The notes: generated from the letters alone by a model not told the origin. A DNA stretch of 14,766 bases from an uncultured Ferrovibrio sp. (GCF_937960835.1 NZ_CALGPC010000019.1:1-14766); one strand, 5' to 3'; shown: positions 1-6,734, numbered from the stretch's first letter. A program made the numbers and translations.

Positions 1-13
1 TGGACTTAGACAT
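1..13 (-). CDS. 5' end of an outward-reading gene (MSKS...), partial
   Basis: On the minus strand an ATG at 13-11 is followed by TCT AAG TCC, giving Met-Ser-Lys-Ser before the window ends. An AAGGAG ribosome binding site lies 8 bases upstream (about 22-27) and a promoter lies upstream of that. The product cannot be identified from four residues. The CsoR-like operator in its promoter suggests an autoregulated metal or formaldehyde sensor of the CsoR/RcnR/FrmR family or a gene controlled by one; a transposase is the main alternative. The identical start is at the other end of the window. Confidence 0.5.
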
Positions 14-35
14 GGCGGAATCTCCTTATGACTCA

Positions 36-64
36 ACCATATACCCCCTAACTGGGTACGTCAA
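36..64 (-). promoter_or_regulatory. Outward sigma70 promoter with TACCC-N7-GGGTA operator, left copy
   Basis: Read on the minus strand, TTGACG (64-59) is followed by a 17-base spacer and then TATGGT (41-36). The spacer is TACCCAGTTAGGGGGTA, a perfect 5-bp inverted repeat (TACCC/GGGTA) around 7 bases that fills the space between the -35 and -10 boxes. G/C-tract palindromes of this kind are typical operators of CsoR/RcnR/FrmR repressors. The placement implies repression by blocking RNA polymerase. The promoter is seen directly; the regulator family is inferred. Confidence 0.6.
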
Positions 65-78
65 GTATAATATGCCCG

Positions 79-510
79 TTGCGCGCCCGCAGCGGCATCG
101 AGCTTTTCCGCGACATGATGGCCGGCAAGCTGCCCGGCGCCCCGATCGCCAGGCTGATGAATATGTGGGTCGATGAGGCCGAGCCGGGACGCGTCGTGTT
201 CGGCGCCCGGCCGGAACGGCAGCATTACAATCCGATTGGCTCGGTGCATGGCGGTTTCGCGGGCACGCTGCTGGACAGCTGCATGTCCTGCGCGGTGCAG
301 TCGCTGCTGCCGAAGGGCATGGGCTACACCACGCTGGAATACAAGGTCAGCCTGGTGCGCGCGATCACCGACCAGATCGGCGCCGTCTATGCCAAGGGCA
401 AGGCGATCCAGGTCGGCAGCCGGGTCGGCACGGCGGAAGGCCGCATCGTCGACGCCAACGGCAAGCTCTACGCCACCGGCACGACCACCTGCCTGATCTT
501 TCCGATCTGA
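79..510 (+). CDS. PaaI-family hotdog thioesterase, N-terminally truncated
   Basis: Single-domain hotdog-fold acyl-CoA thioesterase of the PaaI/YdiI type, which hydrolyses acyl- or aryl-CoA thioesters in the cytoplasm. The family signature is clear: HYNPIGSVHGG (residues 49-59, with Asn51 and His57-Gly58-Gly59), TLLDS with the probable catalytic acid Asp66, and YTTLEYKVSLVRAI (83-96). The first residues (RARSGIELFRDMM) correspond to a point a few to a few tens of residues into normal homologues. The frame is closed by TAA at 49-51 and no ATG lies between, so only a TTG at 79 could start it. The repeat edge at 77/78 therefore removes the native start and promoter. It may be a remnant, or it may be expressed weakly from the perfect TATAAT at 66-71 inside the repeat. 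The thioesterase assignment is firm; the truncation is inferred from family comparison. Confidence 0.85.
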   Translation: MRARSGIELFRDMMAGKLPGAPIARLMNMWVDEAEPGRVVFGARPERQHYNPIGSVHGGFAGTLLDSCMSCAVQSLLPKGMGYTTLEYKVSLVRAITDQIGAVYAKGKAIQVGSRVGTAEGRIVDANGKLYATGTTTCLIFPI

Positions 511-534
511 TCTGCGGGAAGGCTGTTTTCGGTA

Positions 535-774
535 TCAGCGGCGCCAGACCAGCTTGTGCAGCGCGGCCCGTCGGTCTGCCTCGGTGAGGCCGGCATCGCG
601 GAGCTGCGCGGCATCCAGTTCGGCCAGCTCCTGCCGCTCGCGCGCGAGGCGCTGGGCAGCGACGATCAGGGCGAAAAACCGCCCCGGCAGCCGCAGCCAT
701 GACCGGCGCTGCCGGGCATCGGGCAGGACATGGACACCGGACGGAAACACGATGGCTTTCGAAATGCGCGACAT
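535..774 (-). CDS. DUF1127 (YjiS-like) small protein
   Basis: 79-residue basic protein. Its C-terminal half, about residues 39-78 (AAQRLARERQELAELDAAQL, then RDAGLTEADRRAAL), matches the DUF1127 pattern of a leading amphipathic helix, then ELxxLDxxxLRDxGLxxxD, ending in a Trp/Arg-rich tail (KLVWRR). DUF1127 proteins are common in alphaproteobacteria. Some bind RNA or affect phosphate and carbon metabolism and motility, but the role of this one is unknown. It converges with the thioesterase (24-bp gap) and is divergent from the arsR gene, sharing a 95-bp intergenic region. The ribosome binding site is weak (TTAGGG about 7 bases before ATG). Confidence 0.7.
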   Translation of the reverse strand: MSRISKAIVFPSGVHVLPDARQRRSWLRLPGRFFALIVAAQRLARERQELAELDAAQLRDAGLTEADRRAALHKLVWRR

Positions 775-793
775 GGCGCAACCCTAATGGCCG

Positions 794-851
794 ATGCCGG
801 CATGATGCTTCGGTTCGCACCGAAGCATCCGCGATTGCTGCCCGCGGATGC
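794..851. promoter_or_regulatory. Nested palindrome cluster in arsR/DUF1127 intergenic region
   Basis: Three inverted repeats are packed into 58 bp. ATGCCGGCAT (794-803) is a perfect 10-bp palindrome. GATGCTTCGG (804-813) pairs perfectly with CCGAAGCATC (820-829) across a 6-base loop. GCATCCGCG (825-833) pairs perfectly with CGCGGATGC (843-851) across a 9-base loop. The last two share GCATC, so as RNA they would be mutually exclusive hairpins. The cluster ends 18 bases before the arsR start codon. The likeliest role is an operator array for the ArsR-family protein; a leader RNA switch is an alternative. Confidence 0.55.
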
Positions 852-869
852 TGCCCCTAGACTTCACCC

Positions 870-1658
870 ATGAGCAGCACCGAACCGCAATTCGCCACCA
901 TCGCCGCCCTGTTCGGCGATCCGGCCCGCGCCAACATCCTGCGCGTGCTGATGGATGGCCGCGCCCGCACCGCCAAGGAACTCGCGCTGGCGGCCGGCGT
1001 CACGCCGCAGACCACCAGCGGCCATCTCGCCAAGCTGGTGGACGCGCAGCTGCTCGATGTCGCCAGCCAGGGACGGCACCGCTATTACCGCCTTTCCAAC
1101 GGCCTTGTGGCCTGCGCGATCGAGAGCATGATGGCACTGGCGGGGGAGCGGGTGATGGCACCGCATCGCCACAGCCCCAGGCTGACCGCCGAACTGCGTG
1201 AGGCGCGCACCTGCTACGACCATCTCGCTGGCCGGCTCGGCGTGCGCCTGTTCGACCGCCTGCTGCAGCGCGACTGCCTGATTGCACCGGCCGGACCAGC
1301 GGAGGATTTTCAGGTTACCCGGGCCGGCCGGCAGCTCTTTGCCGAAATGGGCATCGACGTCGACAGCGTCGCGCGCCAGCGCCGCGGCTTCGCCCGCCCC
1401 TGCCTGGACTGGAGCGAGCGCGTGCCGCATCTCGCCGGCAGCCTCGGCGCCGCCATCGCCAGCCGCTGCTTCGAACTCGGCTGGCTCATCCGCCGGCCCG
1501 ACAGCCGCGCCGTCACCCTGACCCGGCGCGGGCGGGAAGAGCTGGACAGGCTGTTCGGACTCGGATCGCTGGTACCCGGCGAGGCGCCTCAGGCCATCCA
1601 GTCGGCGAGAAAGCCGAGCGGATCATGGGCGCGGGCGACCGAGATAATGAAGCCGTAG
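870..1658 (+). CDS. ArsR-family winged-helix transcriptional regulator
   Basis: 262-residue regulator. Residues about 5-78 form an ArsR-type winged helix: FGDPARANILRVLMDGR, a recognition helix around residues 45-62, then wing GRHRYYRLS. The long C-terminal half carries ARTCYDHLAG (112-121) and ARPCLDWSERVPHLAG (175-190), typical of the large (about 220-240 aa) ArsR-like proteins rather than classical metal sensors. The ELCVCDL metal-binding motif of ArsR/SmtB is absent. Conserved Cys115 and Cys178 could be redox or ligand sites, which is speculative. The last roughly 25 residues extend antisense into the sirB2 gene. Regulation is probably autogenous through the palindromes just upstream. The target may be itself or the neighbouring norZ-sirB2 pair; the sequence does not decide this. 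Confidence 0.85.
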   Translation: MSSTEPQFATIAALFGDPARANILRVLMDGRARTAKELALAAGVTPQTTSGHLAKLVDAQLLDVASQGRHRYYRLSNGLVACAIESMMALAGERVMAPHRHSPRLTAELREARTCYDHLAGRLGVRLFDRLLQRDCLIAPAGPAEDFQVTRAGRQLFAEMGIDVDSVARQRRGFARPCLDWSERVPHLAGSLGAAIASRCFELGWLIRRPDSRAVTLTRRGREELDRLFGLGSLVPGEAPQAIQSARKPSGSWARATEIMKP

Positions 1659-1990
1659 ACCGCCAGCGCCGCCAGCCACAGACCGACCCGCCGCGCCCGG
1701 CCGGTTCCCGACCGGAAGGCCATCGCCCCGAGCACGATGTAGACGACCAGCAGCAGCACCTTCGCGGTCAGCCAGGCATCGGCGAAGGGATACTGCTGCA
1801 CGATGGTCATCAGCATCAGCGCCGCTGTGAGCAGCACCGTGTCGTTCGTGTAGCTCAGGTAGCGCAGCAGCGCTGCCCTGGGCCAGCCGGAGCCCATTAC
1901 GAGCCCCAGGCCGCGCACCAGGAACAGACCGCCGCTGAACAGCACCGCCGCGACATGGACGAGGCGGATCTCGGCGTAGAACGCACTCAC
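1589..1990 (-). CDS. SirB2-family four-helix membrane protein
   Basis: 133-residue hydrophobic protein with about four transmembrane segments. The sequence FYAEIRLVHVAAVLFSGGLF, then LSYTNDTVLLTAALML, AWLTAKVLLLVVYIVLGAMA and the late VARAHDPLG matches the SirB2 family (historically 'invasion gene expression up-regulator'; biochemical role unclear). SirB2-like proteins often accompany respiratory oxidoreductases in proteobacteria, and conserved His residues allow heme or quinone interaction, but that is not shown. I chose the GTG at 1990 because the alignment-typical N-terminus (SAFYAEIRLVH) begins there and the codon lies 14 bases after the norZ stop, so it is probably translationally coupled to norZ. 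It overlaps the arsR 3' end by 70 bp, tail to tail. Confidence 0.75.
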   Translation of the reverse strand: MSAFYAEIRLVHVAAVLFSGGLFLVRGLGLVMGSGWPRAALLRYLSYTNDTVLLTAALMLMTIVQQYPFADAWLTAKVLLLVVYIVLGAMAFRSGTGRARRVGLWLAALAVYGFIISVARAHDPLGFLADWMA

Positions 1991-2004
1991 CTCACGCCCG
2001 CAGC

Positions 2005-4308
2005 TTACTCGCCCGGCCTCGCTGCAGTCCCGACATGACCCTGCCCGAAGCCACGCGCGGGCAGTGCGTCCTCGCGGCGCGGGAACACCCACAGGCCGGC
2101 AATGAAGGCTGCTAGGATCAGTGCGCCGATGGCGAAGATCGTGTCGCCCGGCACCCGCATCCAGACCAGCAGGTCGACGATCGGCTGCTGCATGAACTCC
2201 GCCGAGCGCGCATACCAGTAGCCATGCTCGATCGAGGCGAAGACCTGCATCGTGCCCAGCGGCAGCAGGGTGAGCAGTGCCATCAGTGCCAGACCGATGT
2301 TGAAGCACCAGAAGCTGCTCTTCAGCAGGCCCTCGTGCCAGACCACGTCGGGCTTCAGGCCGCGCAGGCAGAACAGCACCAGGCCGATGCCGAGCATGCC
2401 ATAGACGCCGAACAGGGCAGTATGGCCATGCAGCGGGGTGAGATTCAGCCCCTGCATGTAGTACAGCGACAGCGGCGGGTTGATCAGGAAGCCGAACAGT
2501 CCGGCACCGACCAGATTCCAGAAGGCGACGGCGATGAAGAACATCACCGGCCAGCGGTAGCGCTGCATCCACGGCGTGGCCTTGCCGAGCCGGTAGTTGT
2601 GGTAGGCCTCGAAGCCGATATAGGCGAGCGGCACCACTTCCAGAGCCGAGAAGCTGGCCCCCAGCGCCAGAACCGGAGTCGGCGAACCGGCGAAGTAGAG
2701 GTGATGCAGCGTTCCCAGCACGCCGCCACCCATGAACACGATGGTCGCGAACAGGACCGCCACGCTGGCCGTCGTCACCTTCAGGAGACCGAGGCGCGTG
2801 AACAGGAAGGCGATCACCGCCGTGGCGAAGACTTCGAAGAAGCCCTCGACCCAGAGGTGGACCAGCCACCAGCGCCAGTATTCCACCATCGAGATATGGG
2901 TATGCTCGCCCCACATCAGCGCCGCGCCGAAGAACAGGCCGATCGCGACGGTGGACAGGAACAGCAGGCCGACGATGGAGCGCGCTTCCGACTTCTGCAT
3001 CAGCGTCGGCCACAGCGCACGGCCGACCAGGAACAGCCACAGCATCAGGCCGATGAACAGGAAGACCTGCCAGAAGCGGCCCATGTCGGCATATTCCCAG
3101 CCCTGGTGACCTAACCAGAAATTGTTCTCGAGGCCGAGAGTCTGCATGACCGCCATCCACTGGCCGGCGAAGGAGCCGACAACGATGATCAGCAGGCAGA
3201 CCCAGAGGAAGTTCACGCCGAGCCTCTGGAAGGGCGGCTCGTAGCCCGAGATGGCCGGCGCGATGTAGAGGCCGGTGCCGAGCCAGGCGACCGCAATCCA
3301 CAGCACCGCCAGCTGGGTATGCCAGGTCCGCGTGATCGAGTACGGCAGCACCTCGGCCAGCTCATAGCCGTAAACCAGCTGACCCTCGACCTGGTAATGC
3401 GCCGTCATCGCCCCGAGCAGGATCTGCACCAGGAACAGCGCCAGCAGCACCCAGAAATATTTCGCAGTGGCCCGCATGGACGGCGTCACCGTGACATGCC
3501 GCATCGGGTCGAATTCGGGGAAGCTGTGCGTCTCCTCGCGGCCATGGGTGGCGGCGTAGTGCCAGCCGAGCAGGCCGATGCCGGCGAGCAGGAACAGCAC
3601 GCTGAAGACCGACCAGAGGAAGGTGCTGGCAGGCGGCCGGTTACCGATCAGCGGCTCGCTCGGCCAGTTGTTGGTATAGGTGATGCTGTCATTTGGCCGC
3701 TCGGTTGCAGCCGCCCAGGCGGTCCACCAGAAGAAGGCAGGCAGCGCCCGCCGGAGTTCGGGATCGGGCACGGTATCGTTCTTCATGGCGTAGGCTTCGC
3801 GCAGGCCGGCCGTCGCCGGATCGTTGCCGAACAGGCTTTCGTAATGCCGCGAAACCGCAGCGATGGCCGCGGCGCGGTCCGCGCTCAGCCTGATCGTGCC
3901 GGTATCGGGATCATAGCTGTTGACGCGCATGCTGGAGCGCACCCGATTCTGCAGCGACGACTGCTGCTCCCCGTTGAGATGCTCGTAGCCGGTGCCGAAA
4001 TCGCGCCGCGCCCAGATGTCCATCAGCGCGAGGATTTCCCGATGCAGCCAGTCGGCGCTCCAGTCGGGCGCGACATAGCCGCCATGCCCCCAGATGGAGC
4101 CGAGCTGCATGCCGCCCATCGACTGCCAGACCTGGCGACCCTTCTCGATGTCCGCTCTCGTGTAGACGACATTGCCGCCGTCGGTCACCACCTGCTCCGG
4201 CATCGGCGGCGCATTCTGGTAAATCTGGTTGCCGCTCCACAGCAGGACGCTGAAGGAAACCGCCAGAAGGAGGCCCAGCAGGCTCCAGAGTTTCTTGGTG
4301 CTGGTCAT
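2005..4308 (-). CDS. norZ: Quinol-dependent nitric oxide reductase (qNOR)
   Basis: Single-subunit, heme-copper-superfamily enzyme of the inner membrane that reduces 2 NO to N2O with electrons from quinol. The N-terminal helix plus periplasmic domain (about residues 1-235, including QVWQSMGGMQLGSIWGHGGY) is the qNOR-specific fused NorC-like part without a c-heme motif. The catalytic core follows. All ligands are visible (numbered from the upstream ATG at 4314): His332 and His631 for low-spin heme b, His629 for heme b3, His486, His537 and His538 for FeB, and Glu490 near FeB. Length (about 767 aa) is normal. GGAG at 4320-4317 is only 2 bases from the ATG at 4314 but 8 from the ATG at 4308, so the latter is the preferred start. 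It forms an operon with sirB2. It serves NO detoxification or denitrification; no nitrite reductase is in view. Confidence 0.95.
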   Translation of the reverse strand: MTSTKKLWSLLGLLLAVSFSVLLWSGNQIYQNAPPMPEQVVTDGGNVVYTRADIEKGRQVWQSMGGMQLGSIWGHGGYVAPDWSADWLHREILALMDIWARRDFGTGYEHLNGEQQSSLQNRVRSSMRVNSYDPDTGTIRLSADRAAAIAAVSRHYESLFGNDPATAGLREAYAMKNDTVPDPELRRALPAFFWWTAWAAATERPNDSITYTNNWPSEPLIGNRPPASTFLWSVFSVLFLLAGIGLLGWHYAATHGREETHSFPEFDPMRHVTVTPSMRATAKYFWVLLALFLVQILLGAMTAHYQVEGQLVYGYELAEVLPYSITRTWHTQLAVLWIAVAWLGTGLYIAPAISGYEPPFQRLGVNFLWVCLLIIVVGSFAGQWMAVMQTLGLENNFWLGHQGWEYADMGRFWQVFLFIGLMLWLFLVGRALWPTLMQKSEARSIVGLLFLSTVAIGLFFGAALMWGEHTHISMVEYWRWWLVHLWVEGFFEVFATAVIAFLFTRLGLLKVTTASVAVLFATIVFMGGGVLGTLHHLYFAGSPTPVLALGASFSALEVVPLAYIGFEAYHNYRLGKATPWMQRYRWPVMFFIAVAFWNLVGAGLFGFLINPPLSLYYMQGLNLTPLHGHTALFGVYGMLGIGLVLFCLRGLKPDVVWHEGLLKSSFWCFNIGLALMALLTLLPLGTMQVFASIEHGYWYARSAEFMQQPIVDLLVWMRVPGDTIFAIGALILAAFIAGLWVFPRREDALPARGFGQGHVGTAARPGE

Positions 4309-4549
4309 CGTCATGTCTCCAGTTCCGGACCGCCGGCTACCTGCGGCAATCCGTCATATCCCGATATCCCCCGGGGCATCGCTGCCGCAGCCGGGCAGGC
4401 ACACTTCTCCATCCGGAGCGGCGCGCCCGGGCCGGAGGATGCCTACGCCGGTGCAGTCGATCCTTGCGCCGGGACAAACAATTGCCGGGTTGATGATCGG
4501 AGAAGCGGACGAACCGCGACGGAAAGCCGCATGCCCGGCCGCCGCGCGG

Positions 4550-4579
4550 TTGAAACGCCGCGCCGCCTTACGCTATCTT
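4550..4579 (+). promoter_or_regulatory. Promoter of tRNA-Gly
   Basis: TTGAAA (4550-4555), an 18-base spacer and TATCTT (4574-4579) place the transcription start around 4586, a couple of bases before the mature tRNA 5' end. This is the expected arrangement for a stand-alone tRNA gene. The rest of the 273-bp gap between norZ and the tRNA (4315-4587) must hold the norZ promoter, but I cannot assign a convincing FNR/Dnr, NorR or NsrR site in it. Confidence 0.5.
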
Positions 4580-4587
4580 GGCGACGC

Positions 4588-4661
4588 GCGGGTGTAGCTC
4601 AATGGTAGAGCAGAAGCTTCCCAAGCTTACGACGGGGGTTCGATTCCCCTCACCCGCTCCA
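4588..4661 (+). tRNA. tRNA-Gly (anticodon CCC)
   Basis: Complete cloverleaf. The acceptor stem is GCGGGTG (4588-4594) with CACCCGC (4651-4657). The D arm is GCTC-AATGGTA-GAGC. The anticodon loop TTCCCAA (4618-4624) carries anticodon CCC at 4620-4622. The T arm is GGGGG-TTCGATT-CCCCT. Discriminator T and an encoded CCA end at 4661. The outermost anticodon-stem pair is a G/A mismatch, the other four pairs are Watson-Crick. CCC reads GGG glycine codons, which suits a G+C-rich genome. Confidence 0.95.
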
Positions 4662-4711
4662 ATCGAGAAATCATGCTTTCCAGCGGCGCGGCGCAGTACA
4701 GCCGAGCCGTC

Positions 4712-6610
4712 CTAGCGGCCGGCAAGACGCGACGGGCCGAGGCCGGCCTGCGCGAGGCTGGCGACGAACTCGATTTCCGGCGGGTAGCTCAGTCCGGCGA
4801 CGCGCCGGGTGACGAAATCGGCGATCTCGCGCGCGAGTTCGGCGCTGCCCGTCTGTCCCGGCTTCAGCACCAGAAATGCCCGCGCCACTTCCCCGAGCAG
4901 CTTGTCGGGCCGGCCGACCACGGCTGCTTGGGCGATGGCGGGATGGGACAGCAGGATGCGTTCGATCTCCACCGGTCCGATCAGGTAGCCGGCGCTGTGA
5001 ATTGCATCATCCATCAGGCCGAGATACAGCACGTTGCCATCGGCATCGATTCGCACCAGATCGCCGGTCAGGTAGAACCGCCCGCCATGGCGGAACCGGC
5101 GCGCCGTCGCCGCAGCATCGCGGTGATAGCCCTGGAACCAGAAGAGCGGCGACTTCTCGGTATCGACCGCAAGCTCGCCTTCCGCACCCGGCGGCAGCTC
5201 CCGGCCATCGCCGTCCAGCACCACCACGCGCAGTCCCGGCATGGCACGACCGATGGAACCCGGGATCGCGCCGCGGCGCAGGGCCGGCAGATGATGGTTG
5301 ATCACCGCAAGCCCGAGTTCCGCTTGGCCGTACAGATTGTGCAGTTCGATATCGAGCGCTGACTTTGCCCAGTCGACCAAAGCCTGCGGCAGGGCGCCGC
5401 CGACGCTGGAAGCGACGCGCAGCCGCAGGCCCGAGGGCGGCGGACAGACCGCCTGGGCGTCGCGCATTTCCTGATACCAGCCCGGGGCTGCCAGCAGATT
5501 GGTGACGCCGTATTTCACCAGCACGCGGTAGACCTGCGCGACATCGAACGGCCCGTCGCAGAACAGAACGGTGCGGCCGAGCAGCAGCGGGCCGATCACG
5601 GCGTAATAGAGACCCGCCGCCCAGCCCGGGTCGGAGATGTTCCAATAGACGTCGTCGTCGCGCGCATCCAGCCCGACCAGCATATGCTGCTCCAGGCAGG
5701 CGAGGGCCCTGACGGGCACCGGCAGGCCGCGCGGCACGTCGCGGCCGCTGATCGTGTAGAGCAGGACGAAGGGATCGTCGCCGTCCATCGTTGCATCCGC
5801 CTCCAGCGGGCGGGCGGCATGCAGCGCCAGCCAGAAGGAAACGTCGCGGTCACCGATCGCCGTTCCGCCCTCGCCTTCCACCGAGACGACGCGCAGGCTT
5901 TCATCCTGCGGCAGCTTGGCGCGCCCGGCGCCGTTGCTGACGATCACCTTCGCGCCGCTATGCTCCAGCCGGTAGGCGATGGCCTGCGGGCCCAGGGTGG
6001 TGAAGAGCGGCACCTGGACGGCGGCCAGCCGCCACAGCGCCAGGGTCGCGATCAGGTATTCCGGCCCCTTGGGCAGATGGATGACGACGGGCGTGCCCCT
6101 GGTGACGCCGAGATCGCGCAGCACGCTGGCGAAGCGCCGCGAGTAATCCGCCAGTTCTCCATAGGTGAGGCGCGAGGAGCGGCCGGCCGCGCTTTCATGC
6201 AGCATGGCCGGCGGGGCATCGCGCCCGGCTTCGGCATGACGGTCGCACAGAAGATGCGCCAGCCTGATTCCGCTGCCGGCATATTTCGCCGGCGCCAGCG
6301 CCGCCAGGCGATGCAGCTTGTGTTCCGGCAGGCTGTTCAGGGAAATGCGCGACGCCGCGACGCTGCCGAGAAAGAAGAGCTCGCTGCCGAGGAAATAGCG
6401 CCGGGACGTCTCGCTCTGCTCGACCATGCCCTGGCGGATCAGCGTCGCCAGCAGGCGCCGCACGGTGCCCTTGCTGAAACCGGTATCGCTGACGAGGTCG
6501 GTCAGGCGTGCGCCGCGGCTGCCATGGCTCGCCAGCTCCTGCAGCAGCGTGATGGCGCGTTCCAGGCTCTGCGTTCCTGTCGCGCTGGCTTCCGCAACGG
6601 CGGTCTGCAC
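4712..6610 (-). CDS. IclR-type DNA-binding domain fused to a catalytically degenerate acyl-CoA synthetase domain
   Basis: Residues are numbered from a GTG at 6610 (632 aa). Residues 11-77 are an IclR winged helix (TGTQSLERAITLLQELASHG; recognition helix in DTGFSKGTVRRLLATLIRQG). Residues 78-105 resemble the IclR linker helix. The usual effector domain is then replaced by an ANL adenylating domain of the ACSM/acetyl-CoA-synthetase-like type: about 106-545 large, 546-632 small. The fold is kept (LRDLGVTRG, DPGWAAGLYYAVIGPLLLGR, HNLYGQAELG, FYLTGD, DDAIHSAGYLIGPVEIE) but key residues are lost. The P-loop YTSGTTGxPKG is YTISGRDVPRG (285-295), YGQTE is YGQAE, GRxDD is GLMDD, GYRIGP is GYLIGP, and the C-terminal SGK lysine is Pro626. 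I infer a transcription factor sensing an acid or its activated form. The GTG start is favoured by GGGGAGGG (6624-6617) six bases upstream; an ATG at 6655 would add 15 residues but has no good site. It is divergent from the ABC operon, with an operator-like repeat in its leader. Confidence 0.85.
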   Translation of the reverse strand: MQTAVAEASATGTQSLERAITLLQELASHGSRGARLTDLVSDTGFSKGTVRRLLATLIRQGMVEQSETSRRYFLGSELFFLGSVAASRISLNSLPEHKLHRLAALAPAKYAGSGIRLAHLLCDRHAEAGRDAPPAMLHESAAGRSSRLTYGELADYSRRFASVLRDLGVTRGTPVVIHLPKGPEYLIATLALWRLAAVQVPLFTTLGPQAIAYRLEHSGAKVIVSNGAGRAKLPQDESLRVVSVEGEGGTAIGDRDVSFWLALHAARPLEADATMDGDDPFVLLYTISGRDVPRGLPVPVRALACLEQHMLVGLDARDDDVYWNISDPGWAAGLYYAVIGPLLLGRTVLFCDGPFDVAQVYRVLVKYGVTNLLAAPGWYQEMRDAQAVCPPPSGLRLRVASSVGGALPQALVDWAKSALDIELHNLYGQAELGLAVINHHLPALRRGAIPGSIGRAMPGLRVVVLDGDGRELPPGAEGELAVDTEKSPLFWFQGYHRDAAATARRFRHGGRFYLTGDLVRIDADGNVLYLGLMDDAIHSAGYLIGPVEIERILLSHPAIAQAAVVGRPDKLLGEVARAFLVLKPGQTGSAELAREIADFVTRRVAGLSYPPEIEFVASLAQAGLGPSRLAGR

Positions 6611-6631
6611 CGTTTTCCCTCCCCTGTGGTA

Positions 6632-6650
6632 GTCCACATAGTGGACCGCA
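6632..6650 (-). promoter_or_regulatory. Operator-like motif, copy 1 (regulator side)
   Basis: On the minus strand this reads TGCGGTCCACTATGTGGAC, 15 of 19 bases identical to copy 2 at 6735-6753. It contains GGTCC-N7-GGAC. The plus strand shows a perfect inverted repeat GTCCAC-ATA-GTGGAC (6632-6646). It lies in the leader of the IclR-fusion gene, 21 bp before its GTG and just upstream of its ribosome binding site, so binding would give autorepression. Length and dyad form suit an IclR-family site. The binding protein is inferred. Confidence 0.6.
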
Positions 6651-6656
6651 GACATC

Positions 6657-6684
6657 GCAAGCGCAAACCTGCAACGTCGCTTGC
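6657..6684. repeat. 7-bp inverted repeat in the divergent intergenic region
   Basis: GCAAGCG (6657-6663) and CGCTTGC (6678-6684) pair perfectly across 14 bases, between the two operator-like motifs. It could be a binding site for a second regulator or a chance palindrome in G+C-rich DNA. Confidence 0.3.
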
Positions 6685-6734
6685 ACCCGCGCTGCCTGCA
6701 TGTTTATCATCCATCCGATCAGCAGCAGAATCAA

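Larger units (their letters stand above)
1..77. repeat. 77-bp inverted repeat, left copy
   Basis: Bases 1-77 are the exact reverse complement of 14690-14766. Identity stops at base 78 (G here, C in the other copy). The repeat is about 45% G+C against mid-60s for the rest, so it looks foreign. It contains an outward promoter, a CsoR-like operator, a ribosome binding site and the first codons of a gene running off the window. The inner edge coincides with the loss of the N-terminus of the adjacent thioesterase. Most likely this is the end of a multicopy mobile or duplicated element. A length of exactly 77 also matches a common assembler k-mer, so the true repeat probably continues outside. Confidence 0.95.

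Noticed and set aside
1991..3301. N-terminal extension of the sirB2 frame to 3301 (about 570 codons)
   Set aside because: The upstream part is an alternative frame of norZ with no family resemblance. The SirB2 family sequence begins at 1990.
4464..4477. TTG-N8-CAA pattern (TTGTCCCGGCGCAA on the minus strand) upstream of norZ as an FNR/Dnr box
   Set aside because: It has the right core spacing but lacks the inner AT of TTGAT-N4-ATCAA, and such a loose match is expected by chance.
4712..6655. The fusion gene as two adjacent genes joined by a sequencing error
   Set aside because: The frame is continuous, no start with a ribosome binding site is evident near the domain junction, and base composition is uniform. 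Reads should still be checked.
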